Source: Sphingopyxis sp.
GTDB lineage: Bacteria; Pseudomonadota; Alphaproteobacteria; Sphingomonadales; Sphingomonadaceae
DNA length: 43,941 nucleotides
Reading direction: 5' to 3'
Assembly: GCA_016793775.1 (NCBI GenBank)
Contig: JAEULK010000059.1
Span: 1-43,941, forward strand
A program made the translations under genes and the position numbers. Below the pieces are notes generated by a model. It did no database searches, was not told where the DNA came from, and saw nothing but the letters and a program-made list of their open reading frames with translations. The number at the start of each line of letters is the position of its first letter. Position 1 is the first letter of the stretch. This document shows, piece by piece, positions 19,251 through 28,499 of this stretch.

Positions 19251-20753
19251 ATGCCCTTGAAACTGCCCGTCACCCCGATCATCCGCGCCGGCGGCGCCGC
19301 GCTTGCGGTGCTGCTCTTGACCAGTTGCGGCCTGTTCGGCGAGCGCGGGCCGGTGCGCATCGCCGCGATCGGCACGCTCAATGCGGCTGCCAATCCGGCG
19401 AGCGGCGAATTGTCCGCCGCCAATGCGGCGCTGCTCGATGCGACGTCGCAGGGGCTGGTCGGTTATGACGGCGAAGGCCAGATCGACGTCGGGCTGGCCG
19501 AACGCTGGACCGTCACCGCCGACGGGCGCAGCTACATCTTCCGCATCCGCGAGGCCAAATGGGCCAACGGGCGCAAGGTGACCGCCGCCGACGTCGTCAA
19601 GATCCTCGAATCCTATCTCGCCCCGCGAAGCAAGCATCTGCTGAAAGACGATTTTCCGGAGATCGAGACGATCAAGGCAATGACCGAGAGCGTCATCGAG
19701 ATCCGCCTGTCGGTGGCGCAACCGGGCATGCTCGAACTGCTCGCGCAGCCGTCGATGGCGATCGTCAACCGCGGCCTCGGCTGGGGTCCGATGCGCGCCA
19801 GGCGCACCGGCCGCGCGATGATGCTGTCGCCGGTTCCCGACCCGCTCGCCGAGGATCCCGAAGCCGCCGAGGCCGCCGCCGCCGATCCCGCGGCGTCGAT
19901 CGAACTGGTGGGTACCAGTCCGGCGGGGGCGCTCGCGCGCTTCAAGAACGGCTCTGCCGACGGCGTGATTGGCGGCCGCTTTTCGACCCTGCCCTATTTC
20001 GCCGCGTCGAATATCGGCCGCTCGCGCCTCGTCGTCGATCGTGTCCCCGGCCTCTTCGGGTTCAGCTTCGTCGGCAGTGACGGCTTCCTCGGCGTCCAGG
20101 CCAATCGCGAGGCGCTGTCGCGCGCGATTCGCCGCGACCGGCTGATCGCCGCCTTCGGCCTCCAGGAATGGGAACCGCAACTGACGCTTCGCCCCGACCT
20201 CTACACCCGTGACGTCGGCCCTGCCCCCTTGCTCCCCGCCTGGGCCGATTATGACGAGCAGTCGCGCCTCGCGCAGGCCAAACGCGTCGTCGATGCCTGG
20301 CGCGAGGGCGGCCACATCGTCGAACCCTTGCGCATCGCGGTGCCCGACACGCCGGGCGGCCGCATTCTCTACGCCTATGTCGCCGCCGACTTCACGCGCA
20401 TCGGCATGCCCAGCCGCCGGGTCGGCATGACGGCGAATGCCGACCTGCGCCTGATCGACGAGGCAATGCCCAACGACGACGCCCTCTGGGGTCTGCGCCG
20501 CCTGTCGTGCCGCCCCGACACCATGTGCCACCGCGACGTGCAGGAATTGCTGGAACAGGCCGTCGCGGCGCCCAACGCCGCCGAGCGGGCCCGCCTGATC
20601 GGTGAGGCCGAGGAATTGCTTGCGGGCTATTCGCCCTTCATCCCCATTGCCACCCCGCTACGCTGGTCGGTCGCCTCGCAGCGGCTGACCGGGCTTCGCG
20701 CCAACGGCCGCGGCCAGCACCCCTTGAATCACCTCATTGCCCTACCCAACTAA
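19251..20753 (+). CDS. ABC transporter substrate-binding lipoprotein (SBP_bac_5 family)
   Basis: 500 residues with a lipoprotein signal, lipobox LLTSC near residue 24. The SBP_bac_5 fold is marked by LAERWTVTADGRSYIFRIREAKWANGRKVTAADVV, the family's usual WxxS/T-x-DG...F-x-L/I...W-x-x-G segment. The family binds peptides, nickel or opines, but no permease or ATPase genes lie nearby. The protein is therefore an orphan, and the ligand is unknown. Confidence 0.85.
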   Translation: MPLKLPVTPIIRAGGAALAVLLLTSCGLFGERGPVRIAAIGTLNAAANPASGELSAANAALLDATSQGLVGYDGEGQIDVGLAERWTVTADGRSYIFRIREAKWANGRKVTAADVVKILESYLAPRSKHLLKDDFPEIETIKAMTESVIEIRLSVAQPGMLELLAQPSMAIVNRGLGWGPMRARRTGRAMMLSPVPDPLAEDPEAAEAAAADPAASIELVGTSPAGALARFKNGSADGVIGGRFSTLPYFAASNIGRSRLVVDRVPGLFGFSFVGSDGFLGVQANREALSRAIRRDRLIAAFGLQEWEPQLTLRPDLYTRDVGPAPLLPAWADYDEQSRLAQAKRVVDAWREGGHIVEPLRIAVPDTPGGRILYAYVAADFTRIGMPSRRVGMTANADLRLIDEAMPNDDALWGLRRLSCRPDTMCHRDVQELLEQAVAAPNAAERARLIGEAEELLAGYSPFIPIATPLRWSVASQRLTGLRANGRGQHPLNHLIALPN

Positions 20754-20803
20754 TACACTCGATATCGTGCGTCCATCTCCGGGCGCCGCATGAAAGGACC
20801 CCG

Positions 20804-21226
20804 ATGGCCCCTTCGAGCCCCGACACCGACGCGATCTTCGACGCGCTGATCCAGAATCGCCGCGATCCCGCGGCGCTGCGCAAGCGCGTCGAAACGCTCG
20901 AACTGATCCTCGAACGCAGCTTTGTCATCCCCGGCATCAACCGCCCCGTCGGGCTCGACGCGATCGTCGGGCTGGTCCCGGTGGTCGGCGACGTCATCAC
21001 CGCGGCGATGGGCGCCTACCTCATCTGGGAAGCGCGCAACCTCGGCATGCCGAAATGGAAGATCTGGCGGATGGTCGGCAACCTCGGCGTCGATACGACG
21101 CTCGGCGCGATCCCGCTCGTCGGCGACGCCTTCGACTTTCTGTTCCGCTCCAACACGCGCAACCTCAAGATCATCAAGAAGCATCTCGACAAGCATCACC
21201 CCGGCACGATCATCATCGACCAATAA
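20804..21226 (+). CDS. DUF4112 family protein
   Basis: 140 residues. The middle section, DAIVGLVPVVGDVITAAMGAYLIWEARNLGMP, and a second glycine-rich segment (LGAIPLVGDAFDFLFRSNTRN) are characteristic of DUF4112. Two hydrophobic stretches suggest a membrane-associated protein. The function is unknown. The gene sits between the substrate-binding lipoprotein and the oligopeptidase, with no overlap. Confidence 0.85.
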   Translation: MAPSSPDTDAIFDALIQNRRDPAALRKRVETLELILERSFVIPGINRPVGLDAIVGLVPVVGDVITAAMGAYLIWEARNLGMPKWKIWRMVGNLGVDTTLGAIPLVGDAFDFLFRSNTRNLKIIKKHLDKHHPGTIIIDQ

Positions 21227-21314
21227 ACGGCGGAGCAAGCACCGCTTCCCTTTGCCGCCGCCGCGATGCTAGCACGGCGGCGGACGCCGGCACGCCGGCA
21301 ACAGGGAGACGATC

Positions 21315-23456
21315 ATGATCCGCACCGCGCTCGCCGCGCTCGCCCTTGGCTGTTCCATTTCGACCATTGCCGCCGCGCAGGACGAGGAAGAGCCCAAGGC
21401 GGTCGCCCCCGAACCTGCCGATCCCTATCGCTGGCTCGAGGATATTTCGGGCCGGAAATCGCTCGACTGGGTCAAAAAGGAAAATGCCCGGACGGACAAG
21501 CTGATCCGCTCGCGCCCGGGTTTCGAGGCCGACCGCCAGCGCGCCCGCGCCATCCTCGACGACGACCGCCAGATCGCGATGCCCGGCGAAGTCATGGGCG
21601 ACCGGATGACCGGTTTCTGGCGCGACGCCGCCAATCCGCGCGGAATATGGCGCCAAAGCCCGCTCGACGCCTGGCTGGCCGGCAAACCCGTCTGGACCAC
21701 GCTGATCGACGTCGATGCGCTCGGCAAAGCCGAGAAGCTGAGCTGGGTCTGGCACGGCGCCGACTGCCTCGCGCCCGATTACAAGCGCTGCCTCGTGTCG
21801 CTCAGCCCCGGCGGCACCGATGCCGACATCGTCCGCGAATGGGACCGAACCTCTGGAACATTTGTCGGAAACGGCTTCACTGTCCCGCTCGCCAAGAGCA
21901 GCGTGACGTGGGAGGACGCCGACACTTTGCTCGTCGCGACCGATTTCGGCAAGGACAGCATGACCACCTCTGGCTATCCGCGCATCGTCAAGCGCTGGAA
22001 ACGCGGCACGAAGCTGGAGACCGCCGAAACGCTGGTCGAGGGCCAGGCGGAGGACGTCGGCATGGGCGTCGGCGCCTATATGGACGGCGACACGCGCTGG
22101 CCGGTGATCACCCGCAACAAGAGTTTCTACACCACCGCCTTCTATCTGCGCCGCCCCGGCAACGACAGCGACTATAACACCACCGTCATCCCCGAGACCG
22201 GCGAGCTGCGCGCGGTGATCGACGGGCAGGCGATCGTCTTCCTCAACGATCCGCTCGGCAGTTTCGCCGCGGGTTCGCTGCTGGCCTTGCCGCTCGACCT
22301 GATGGCGCGCAACGATCAAGTCCCCTTCATTCCCGTGATGACGCCCACCGCGTCGCAGGCGATCGAAGAAGTCGCAGCGGGCGACGATGTGCTGTGGGTC
22401 AAGGCGCTCGACGATGTCGAGGGTAAGCTGTTCGCGCTGCGCCGCGACCAGCCCTATGGACGCTGGAGCCAGAAGGAGGTGCCGCTCGCCGCCAATGCGA
22501 CGGTGCAGATCGCGGGCGCGGTCGGCAAGCGCGACCTGCTGCTTGCCACCGCCGAGACGATGCTCCAACCGCCGACACTCTATGCCGTGCCCGAAACCGG
22601 CGCGCCGCAAACGGTGCAGAGCCTGCCCGCGCAGTTCGATGCCAAGGACATGCAGGTCGAAAAGCGTTTCGCGACCTCGAAGGACGGCACCAAAATCCCC
22701 TATTTCCTTGTCCGCAAGAAGGACGCGAAGGCCGGCGCCCCGGCGCTGATCCACGCCTATGGCGGCTTCAAGGCGGCGCAGACCCCCGGCTATCTCACCG
22801 GCCAGCCCTATCGCGCCGGCCCGCTCGGGATGTTCTGGGTCGAGGACGGTAACAGCTATATCCTCGCCAACATCCGCGGCGGCGGCGAATATGGCCCGCT
22901 CTGGCACCAGGCGGCGCTTTACGAGAAGCGCCAGAACAGCTTCGACGACCTGCATGCGGTTGCCGAGGATCTGGTCAAGACCGGCGTCAGCATCAAGGGC
23001 AAGATAGGGATCTCGGGCCGCTCGAACGGCGGCGTGCTGGTCGGCGCGGCGATGGAACAGCGCCCCGATCTTTATGGCGCGGTCATCTCGGGCTCGCCGC
23101 TCAAGGACATGCGGCGCTTCAACAAATTGCTCGCCGGCGCGTCGTGGATGGACGAATATGGCGACCCTGACGATCCCGCCGACTGGGCCTTCATTTCCAA
23201 ATATTCGCCCTATCAGAACATCAAGAAGGGCGTGAAATATCCGCCGATCTTCCTGTATCTGTCGACCAAGGACGACCGCGTTCACCCCGGCCACGCGCGC
23301 AAATTCGCCGCGCAACTGCAGGCCTACGGCAACAGCGTCTATTACCACGAATATATCGAGGGCGGCCATTCGGTCGGCGCCGACCATGCCGAGGACGCAG
23401 TGCGCGCGGCGATGCTGCACGCATTTCTGCTGCGAGAACTGGTGGAGAAGAAATAG
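21315..23456 (+). CDS. Exported prolyl oligopeptidase family serine peptidase (S9)
   Basis: 713 residues with a signal peptide (TALAALALGCSISTIAAAQ). The N-terminal beta-propeller is followed by an alpha/beta-hydrolase domain. The nucleophile is Ser570 in GRSNGGV, the acid is Asp653 or Asp654 in KDDRVHPGH, and His685 lies in GGHSVG. These enzymes cleave after proline in short peptides. The protein should act in the periplasm. AACAGGGAGACG before the ATG is the ribosome-binding site. Confidence 0.92.
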   Translation: MIRTALAALALGCSISTIAAAQDEEEPKAVAPEPADPYRWLEDISGRKSLDWVKKENARTDKLIRSRPGFEADRQRARAILDDDRQIAMPGEVMGDRMTGFWRDAANPRGIWRQSPLDAWLAGKPVWTTLIDVDALGKAEKLSWVWHGADCLAPDYKRCLVSLSPGGTDADIVREWDRTSGTFVGNGFTVPLAKSSVTWEDADTLLVATDFGKDSMTTSGYPRIVKRWKRGTKLETAETLVEGQAEDVGMGVGAYMDGDTRWPVITRNKSFYTTAFYLRRPGNDSDYNTTVIPETGELRAVIDGQAIVFLNDPLGSFAAGSLLALPLDLMARNDQVPFIPVMTPTASQAIEEVAAGDDVLWVKALDDVEGKLFALRRDQPYGRWSQKEVPLAANATVQIAGAVGKRDLLLATAETMLQPPTLYAVPETGAPQTVQSLPAQFDAKDMQVEKRFATSKDGTKIPYFLVRKKDAKAGAPALIHAYGGFKAAQTPGYLTGQPYRAGPLGMFWVEDGNSYILANIRGGGEYGPLWHQAALYEKRQNSFDDLHAVAEDLVKTGVSIKGKIGISGRSNGGVLVGAAMEQRPDLYGAVISGSPLKDMRRFNKLLAGASWMDEYGDPDDPADWAFISKYSPYQNIKKGVKYPPIFLYLSTKDDRVHPGHARKFAAQLQAYGNSVYYHEYIEGGHSVGADHAEDAVRAAMLHAFLLRELVEKK

Positions 23457-23676
23457 GGCGCTCGCGCCTCGATCCGCGCCAGGATCCAAACCCGCACCGC
23501 GATCAATAGAGCAATTCCTACCCCCGCACTTACCCTCACATTTATGATGATCCAACCCTTGTTCGAATCTCCGAGGGACCGACCGAATCGAGTTTTAAGC
23601 TAGCCGTCGATCGCCCATTTTGACAACATTACGGTCAGTGGCGCCCATGTTAAGCATCGGCATTTCCCGATATAAA

Positions 23677-23705
23677 TTGACGAAGTTAAATCCATCGACT
23701 AATCC
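23677..23705 (+). promoter_or_regulatory. Promoter of the arsenic operon
   Basis: TTGACG (23677-23682), a 17-base spacer and TAATCC (23700-23705) form a plausible sigma70 promoter. The -10 box ends six bases before the arsR ATG, so the mRNA would begin at or next to the start codon. The region is AT-richer than its surroundings. GCATCGG (23654-23660) and CCGATGC (23705-23711) form an inverted repeat around the promoter and could be part of the ArsR operator; this is a guess. Confidence 0.5.
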
Positions 23706-23711
23706 CGATGC

Positions 23712-24041
23712 ATGAATATCGACTCTGCGCTCTCCGCCCTCGCCGCGCTGGCGCATCCCACCCGCCTCGACGCTTTCCGCCTTTTGATCCAGCACGAGCC
23801 TGAGGGGCTCTCCACTGGCGAACTCGTGAAGGCTTCTGGCCTGTCTCAAAGCACCTTCTCGACCCACCTCGCCGTGCTCGTAAAAGCGGGCTTGGTGAAA
23901 TCGAACAAGCGGGGTCGCCAGGTCATTCAGCGCGCCGATATCGATGCGTTGCGTGGCCTGATGCTCTTCCTAGCGAAAGACTGCTGCCAGGGCCGCGCCG
24001 AACTTTGCGAACCACTGCTCGCCGAACTTTCCTGCCGCTGA
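23712..24041 (+). CDS. arsR: ArsR-family arsenic repressor
   Basis: 109 residues of a winged-helix ArsR/SmtB protein. The recognition region reads LVKASGLSQSTFSTHLAVLVKAGLVKS. Cysteines near the C-terminus (DCCQGRAELC) could bind arsenite, rather than the ELCVCDL motif in the recognition helix of other ArsR types. No ribosome-binding site precedes the ATG, in line with a leaderless transcript. It is the first gene of the arsR-arsC-arsC-acr3-arsH operon. Confidence 0.9.
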   Translation: MNIDSALSALAALAHPTRLDAFRLLIQHEPEGLSTGELVKASGLSQSTFSTHLAVLVKAGLVKSNKRGRQVIQRADIDALRGLMLFLAKDCCQGRAELCEPLLAELSCR

Positions 24042-24071
24042 TCGGCGCGACGCGCGCCGAGGGAGATTTTC

Positions 24072-24593
24072 ATGACCGACGAGATTTATAACGTGCTGTT
24101 CCTGTGCACCGGCAACAGCGCCCGTTCGATCCTTGCCGAGGCCTTGCTGAACCGCGATGGCAGAGGACGGTTCCGCGCCTACAGCGCGGGCAGCTTCCCC
24201 AAGGGCGAGGTCCATCCGCAGGCTCTCGCGCTTCTCGACGAACTCGGCTTCGAGACCGAGGGCCTTCGCTCGAAGAGCTGGGACGAATTTTCCGGCCCCG
24301 ACGCCCCGGTCTTCGATTTCATCTTCACCGTGTGCGACAATGCCGCCGGCGAGACCTGCCCGATCTGGCCCGGCAAGCCGATGAACGCGCATTGGGGGAT
24401 CGAGGATCCCGCCGCGGTGGAAGGCCCTGGCCAGCGTGAGGCGTTCGAGCATGCGCTCCATTATCTTTCGAACCGCATCTCGCTCTTTCTCGCGCTCCCG
24501 CACGAAAGCATCGACGAGATGGCGATGGACCGGAAGCTGAAGGAGATCGGTCGCACCGAAGGCGCCGCCGGCGGACAGGAGGCGGACGCATGA
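24072..24593 (+). CDS. arsC: Arsenate reductase, low-molecular-weight phosphatase type
   Basis: 173 residues. The P-loop CTGNSARS (Cys12) is the phosphatase signature and binds arsenate. Cys88 and Cys96 (VCDNAAGETCP) should pass electrons to thioredoxin or glutaredoxin. It reduces arsenate to arsenite in the cytoplasm. GAGGGAGA lies upstream of the ATG. Its stop overlaps the next arsC start by four bases, so expression is coupled. The C-terminal 40 residues extend beyond the usual 130-residue core. Confidence 0.93.
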   Translation: MTDEIYNVLFLCTGNSARSILAEALLNRDGRGRFRAYSAGSFPKGEVHPQALALLDELGFETEGLRSKSWDEFSGPDAPVFDFIFTVCDNAAGETCPIWPGKPMNAHWGIEDPAAVEGPGQREAFEHALHYLSNRISLFLALPHESIDEMAMDRKLKEIGRTEGAAGGQEADA

Positions 24594-25021
24594 TCGCCGA
24601 CATCGTCATCTACCATAACCCCGAATGCGGGACCTCGCGCAACACGCTCGCGCTCATCCGCAATGCGGGGATCGAGCCGCATATCGTCGAATATCTGAAA
24701 ACCCCGCCGTCGCGCGCGCTGCTCGAACAGCTGATCGAACGCGCCGGCATCAGCCCGCGAGACCTGCTTCGGGAGAAAGGCACCTCTTATGCCGAACTCG
24801 GTCTCGGCGACGAGAGCCTCGGCGACGCCGCGCTTGTCGACGCGATGATGGCGCATCCGATGCTCATCAACCGTCCGCTCGTCGTGTCGCCGCTCGGGGT
24901 CAAACTCTGCCGCCCCTGCGAGGCCGTGATCGACATCCTTCCGGCCCGCCAGCTCGGCGCCTTCGCCAAGGAAGATGGCGAGCAGGTCGTCGATGCCGCC
25001 GGAAATCATGTCCAGGCCTAG
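24590..25021 (+). CDS. arsC: Arsenate reductase, glutaredoxin-linked type
   Basis: 143 residues with HNPECGTSRNTL near residue 9, so Cys13 is the catalytic cysteine of the R773-type ArsC/Spx fold. LINRPLVV, followed by RPCEAVIDIL, carries the arginines that hold arsenate. This enzyme uses glutathione and glutaredoxin. It does the same reaction as the preceding gene but is unrelated in fold, so the operon carries two reductases. Confidence 0.93.
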   Translation: MIADIVIYHNPECGTSRNTLALIRNAGIEPHIVEYLKTPPSRALLEQLIERAGISPRDLLREKGTSYAELGLGDESLGDAALVDAMMAHPMLINRPLVVSPLGVKLCRPCEAVIDILPARQLGAFAKEDGEQVVDAAGNHVQA

Positions 25022-25030
25022 GAGATCGAC

Positions 25031-26107
25031 GTGACTGCCGCAGCAAAGCGCGAACGCCTGTCGTTCCTCGACCGCTATCTGACGCTCTGGATTTTCCTCG
25101 CCATGGGACTCGGCGTTTTGCTGGGGTCGGTATTCAAGGGACTGCCCGCCGCGATCGATGCCTTGTCGGTCGGCACGGCGAACATCCCGATCGCGATCGG
25201 CCTTATCCTGATGATGTATCCGCCGCTCGCGCGCGTGCGCTATGATGAGCTGCCGCGGGTATTCGAGGACAAGCGCGTTCTCGCGATTTCGCTGATTCAG
25301 AACTGGATCATCGGTCCCCTGCTGATGTTCGCGCTCGCGGTCATCTTCCTCTCGGACAAGCCCGAATATATGACGGGCCTGATCCTGATCGGCCTCGCAC
25401 GCTGCATCGCGATGGTGATCGTGTGGAACCAGCTCGCCAAAGGCGACAATCAATATGTCGCCGCGCTCGTCGCGTTCAACTCGATCTTCCAGATTCTCTT
25501 CTTCAGCGTCTATGCTTGGCTCTTCCTGTCCATCCTGCCACCGCTCTTCGGTCTCCAGGGCAGCATGATCGACGTGAGCTTCCGGACGATCGCGGAGGCG
25601 GTCCTCATCTATCTCGGCATCCCCTTCCTCGCTGGCTATCTCACGCGCAAGATCCTCGCCCGCGCCAAGGGGGGCGACTGGTACGAGACGCACTTCCTTC
25701 CGAAGATCGCGCCGATCACCATGGTTGCGCTGCTCTTCACCATCGTGGCGATGTTCAGCCTTAAAAGCGGCGAGATCGTCACCATCCCCGGCGATGTTAT
25801 CCGGATTGCCATCCCGCTCACCATCTATTTCGTGGTGCAGTTCCTCATCAGCTTCTGGATGGGAAAGCTTATCGAGGCGGACTATCCGCGCACCACCGCG
25901 GTCGCCTTCACTGCTGCGGGCAATAATTTCGAACTCGCGATTGCAGTCGCGATCGCCGCCTTCGGGCTCGCCTCCCCCGTGGCCTTTGCGGCCGTCATCG
26001 GCCCGCTGGTCGAAGTGCCCGTCCTCATTCTGCTTGTCGGCGTCGCTTTTCGACTCGGACGCCGCTGGTTCCCCATTACCGTTCCTTCACAAGCCCGAGT
26101 ATCATGA
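25031..26107 (+). CDS. acr3: Arsenite efflux pump, Acr3 family
   Basis: 358 residues from a GTG start, with AGGAG just upstream. Ten membrane segments are expected. The conserved Cys125 in [13 protein letters not shown] and Glu328 in GPLVEVPVL correspond to the residues required for transport in characterised Acr3 proteins. It expels arsenite across the inner membrane using the proton gradient. Its stop overlaps the arsH start by four bases. Confidence 0.95.
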   Translation: MTAAAKRERLSFLDRYLTLWIFLAMGLGVLLGSVFKGLPAAIDALSVGTANIPIAIGLILMMYPPLARVRYDELPRVFEDKRVLAISLIQNWIIGPLLMFALAVIFLSDKPEYMTGLILIGLARCIAMVIVWNQLAKGDNQYVAALVAFNSIFQILFFSVYAWLFLSILPPLFGLQGSMIDVSFRTIAEAVLIYLGIPFLAGYLTRKILARAKGGDWYETHFLPKIAPITMVALLFTIVAMFSLKSGEIVTIPGDVIRIAIPLTIYFVVQFLISFWMGKLIEADYPRTTAVAFTAAGNNFELAIAVAIAAFGLASPVAFAAVIGPLVEVPVLILLVGVAFRLGRRWFPITVPSQARVS

Positions 26108-26859
26108 CAGAACAGACCTATACGCGCCTCCGCTCGCTGGCCGATCCCGACCACCTCCCCGCCCTGAACGCGGAATATATCCGCAGGCAGCCGGCGCTCG
26201 GCCTTGGCCCGCTCGATCCCGCCCCACGTATCCTGCTGCTCTACGGATCGTTGCGCGAACGCTCCTATTCGCGGCTGGTCGTCGAGGAGACAGCGCGGCT
26301 GCTCCAGCTCTTCGGATGCGAGACACGCATCTTCGATCCTTCCGACCTGCCGCTCCCCGACTTGATCGCCGATGACGATCATCCCGCGGTCGAGGAACTC
26401 AGACAGCATTCGATCTGGTCCGAAGGCCAGGTCTGGTGCAGCCCCGAGCGCCATGGCCAGATTACCGGCATCATGAAGGCGCAGGTCGACCATCTCCCCC
26501 TCGCCTACAAGGGCCTCCGCCCGACGCAGGGCCGCACGCTCGCGGTGATGCAGGTGTCGGCAGGATCGCAATCGTTCAACAGCGTCAATACGCTACGCAT
26601 TCTCGGGCGCTGGATGCGGATGATCACCATCCCCAACCAGTCGAGCGTCGCCAAGGCCTATCAGGAGTTCGACGAAGCGGACCGCATGCTGCCGTCGAGC
26701 TATTATGACCGCATCGTCGACGTCGCCGAGGAGCTGGTGCGTTTCACGGTGCTGACGCGCGGCCATGCCGACCGGCTCGTCGATCGCTATTCCGAGCGCA
26801 AAGACCGGAAGGAGCCGGTTGTGACTCCCGCCGAGCTCGCCGAACTGCCCGGAGCCTAG
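26104..26859 (+). CDS. arsH: Organoarsenical oxidase/NADPH-FMN reductase ArsH
   Basis: 251 residues with the flavodoxin-like FMN-binding motif [14 protein letters not shown] near residue 44 and [22 protein letters not shown], which is highly conserved in ArsH. ArsH oxidises trivalent methylarsenicals to the less toxic pentavalent forms. It closes the operon. No T-rich hairpin is visible after it. Confidence 0.95.
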   Translation: MTEQTYTRLRSLADPDHLPALNAEYIRRQPALGLGPLDPAPRILLLYGSLRERSYSRLVVEETARLLQLFGCETRIFDPSDLPLPDLIADDDHPAVEELRQHSIWSEGQVWCSPERHGQITGIMKAQVDHLPLAYKGLRPTQGRTLAVMQVSAGSQSFNSVNTLRILGRWMRMITIPNQSSVAKAYQEFDEADRMLPSSYYDRIVDVAEELVRFTVLTRGHADRLVDRYSERKDRKEPVVTPAELAELPGA

Positions 26860-26916
26860 CCGCCTCCTTGCAAACCTTCCGCTATCCGGTGTGGCGCAAT
26901 TTTTATTTCCGAGCGC

Positions 26917-26952
26917 TTGGAAAAGACCGAAGCCAACCTGTATAGACGGGTT
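26917..26952 (+). promoter_or_regulatory. Promoter and operator of the HutC-like regulator
   Basis: TTGGAA (26917-26922), an 18-base spacer and TATAGA (26941-26946) form a promoter whose start would lie at or next to the ATG at 26953. The overlapping segment ACCTGTATAGAC (26936-26947) matches 11 of 12 bases of ACCTGTATATAC in front of the TonB receptor operon. Binding there would give autorepression. Confidence 0.6.
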
Positions 26953-27753
26953 ATGAATTTTCCCTCTCGTACCTCGGGCAACGGGTCCCGGCCCTCAAAC
27001 CAGTCCACTCCGGCGCGGCGCTCCCGCCCCGATGAGAAGGAGGATCAGCCCCCCCACCGCTATGCCGTTATCAAGCAGAGGATTTGCGATGCCGTGCGCG
27101 ACGGACATCTGAAACCGGGCGATCGCGTGCCGTCAGAGGCCGAACTCGTCGAGCAATTCGATGTGTCGCGAATGACCGCGAACCGGGCGCTTCGCGAGCT
27201 CCAGGCCGCAGGGGTCCTCGTCCGCCGGGCTGGCAGCGGTTCGTTCGTCGCGGACCCGAAGCCAATCGGCCAGATGATCGAGATTCGGAATATCGCCGAG
27301 GAAATCCGCGATCGCGGCCATGTCTATCGCGCCCGCGTCGTCCAGAATGACGAGATACGGGCGAACGCCGAGACGGCCGCCCTTTTTCAGGTTCCGGTCG
27401 GCACAAGATTGTTCCACTCGATCATCGTGCATCACGAGGCCGAGTTCCCGATTCAGCTCGAGGAGCGTTTCGTGCTGGCGTCGGCCGCGCCCGACTATGG
27501 CAAGATCGACTTCACGCAAATGACGCCCAACGAATATCTGACGCGCACGGCACCGTTGGAGCGGGTCGAGCATCGCGTTCGCGCCGAAGTGCCCGACGCG
27601 CAGACTCACAGCATGTTGGGCCTGTCGAATGGCGAACCGGTACTGCGGATGACCCGTCGGACCTGGAGCCACTCGCGGCTCGTCAGCCACGCATGGCTGA
27701 CGCATCCGGGCTCGCGCTTCGAATTGTCGGCCGCCTTCTCGATCGACGACTGA
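26953..27753 (+). CDS. GntR/HutC-family transcriptional regulator
   Basis: 266 residues from the ATG at 26953; a TTG at 26917 would give 12 more residues but lies on the predicted -35 box. The GntR winged helix reads GDRVPSEAELVEQFDVSRMTANRALRELQAAGVLVRRAGSGSFVA. A HutC-type effector domain (UTRA) follows, with the end RLVSHAWLTHPGSRFELSA typical of HutC. HutC itself senses urocanate. No histidine catabolism genes are nearby, so the ligand is open. The likely target is the receptor operon that faces it; the two 3' ends are about 11 bases apart. Confidence 0.88.
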   Translation: MNFPSRTSGNGSRPSNQSTPARRSRPDEKEDQPPHRYAVIKQRICDAVRDGHLKPGDRVPSEAELVEQFDVSRMTANRALRELQAAGVLVRRAGSGSFVADPKPIGQMIEIRNIAEEIRDRGHVYRARVVQNDEIRANAETAALFQVPVGTRLFHSIIVHHEAEFPIQLEERFVLASAAPDYGKIDFTQMTPNEYLTRTAPLERVEHRVRAEVPDAQTHSMLGLSNGEPVLRMTRRTWSHSRLVSHAWLTHPGSRFELSAAFSIDD

Positions 27754-27764
27754 CCGCGGACGCG

Positions 27765-28499
27765 TCAGGCTGTGCTGCAGGTCACGACAGGCTTGCGGCG
27801 CCGCCGCAGCCAGCGAAAATCGGCTTTGCTAAAGCTTTTGAAGAGCAGGTAGAAGCCGGTCCCTGACAGCCACAGCGCGCCGAAGGCGACGAAGATGATC
27901 AGCGGGTGATTGAAGCTCTTCCGGTTCACATAGTCCATGTTGTGAAGCATCCAGAAGAAGTCCCAGGTCCGCCACGTGTCGCCGCGCATGACCAGAAAAC
28001 GCGCGGTGTCGAGCGAAACATAGGCGCTGCTATTCTCCGCGTCCGCGAAATCGACGCGCCACATGGCACCCTCATGATCGCGTGATTCGAGGTTCGGCTT
28101 GGCGATCACGCTAACAGCGCGGATCGGCGCCTCGTTCATCATCGACGCGACTTCGCGCGCCATGGCTTCGTTGACGCGAATATTCTCGCCGCTCGTAGCA
28201 TCGACGAGGCGGACGCCCTTCGCGGAGCGCACCTCATAGACCGGTCGCGTTCCGAGATCCCTGAGGATCACGCCCGTGACGGGCTCGCCGCGCGGCAAGG
28301 CCGCAACGTCGAAATATTCCCCCGCCGGCAGCGGATGCGCGTGCGACATGCCGCCGCCGTGGCCACCGACCTTGTCCTTGTCGAGAAGGGCCATCACCGA
28401 GCCGCTCAGGGCCCAAAGCAGGAACTGAAGTCCGAGGATCAGGCCGACCCATTTGTGGATGCGCCGGAAGAAAAGCGGCGTCAGGCGGATCTTCTTCAT
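27765..28499 (-). CDS. PepSY-domain membrane protein 2
   Basis: 244 residues from the ATG at 28499, which overlaps the stop of the first PepSY gene by four bases. The N-terminal membrane segment (VGLILGLQFLLWALSGSVMALL) follows the RRIHKW motif, a periplasmic PepSY-like part fills the middle, and a C-terminal segment (HPLIIFVAFGALWLSGTGFYLLF) ends the protein. The conserved FWMLHNMDY precedes the last helix. PepSY membrane proteins often sit beside TonB receptors and include ferric-siderophore reductases. Histidines in both helices could bind heme. The function here is inferred. Confidence 0.8.
   Translation of the reverse strand: MKKIRLTPLFFRRIHKWVGLILGLQFLLWALSGSVMALLDKDKVGGHGGGMSHAHPLPAGEYFDVAALPRGEPVTGVILRDLGTRPVYEVRSAKGVRLVDATSGENIRVNEAMAREVASMMNEAPIRAVSVIAKPNLESRDHEGAMWRVDFADAENSSAYVSLDTARFLVMRGDTWRTWDFFWMLHNMDYVNRKSFNHPLIIFVAFGALWLSGTGFYLLFKSFSKADFRWLRRRRKPVVTCSTA

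Noticed and set aside
21213-23555. 780-codon frame antisense to the prolyl oligopeptidase
   Set aside because: The plus strand has signal peptide, triad and normal length; the antisense has no domain.
26953-27753. Calling the GntR protein the histidine-utilisation repressor hutC
   Set aside because: No hutH, hutU, hutI or hutG is nearby, and the likely target is a TonB receptor operon.
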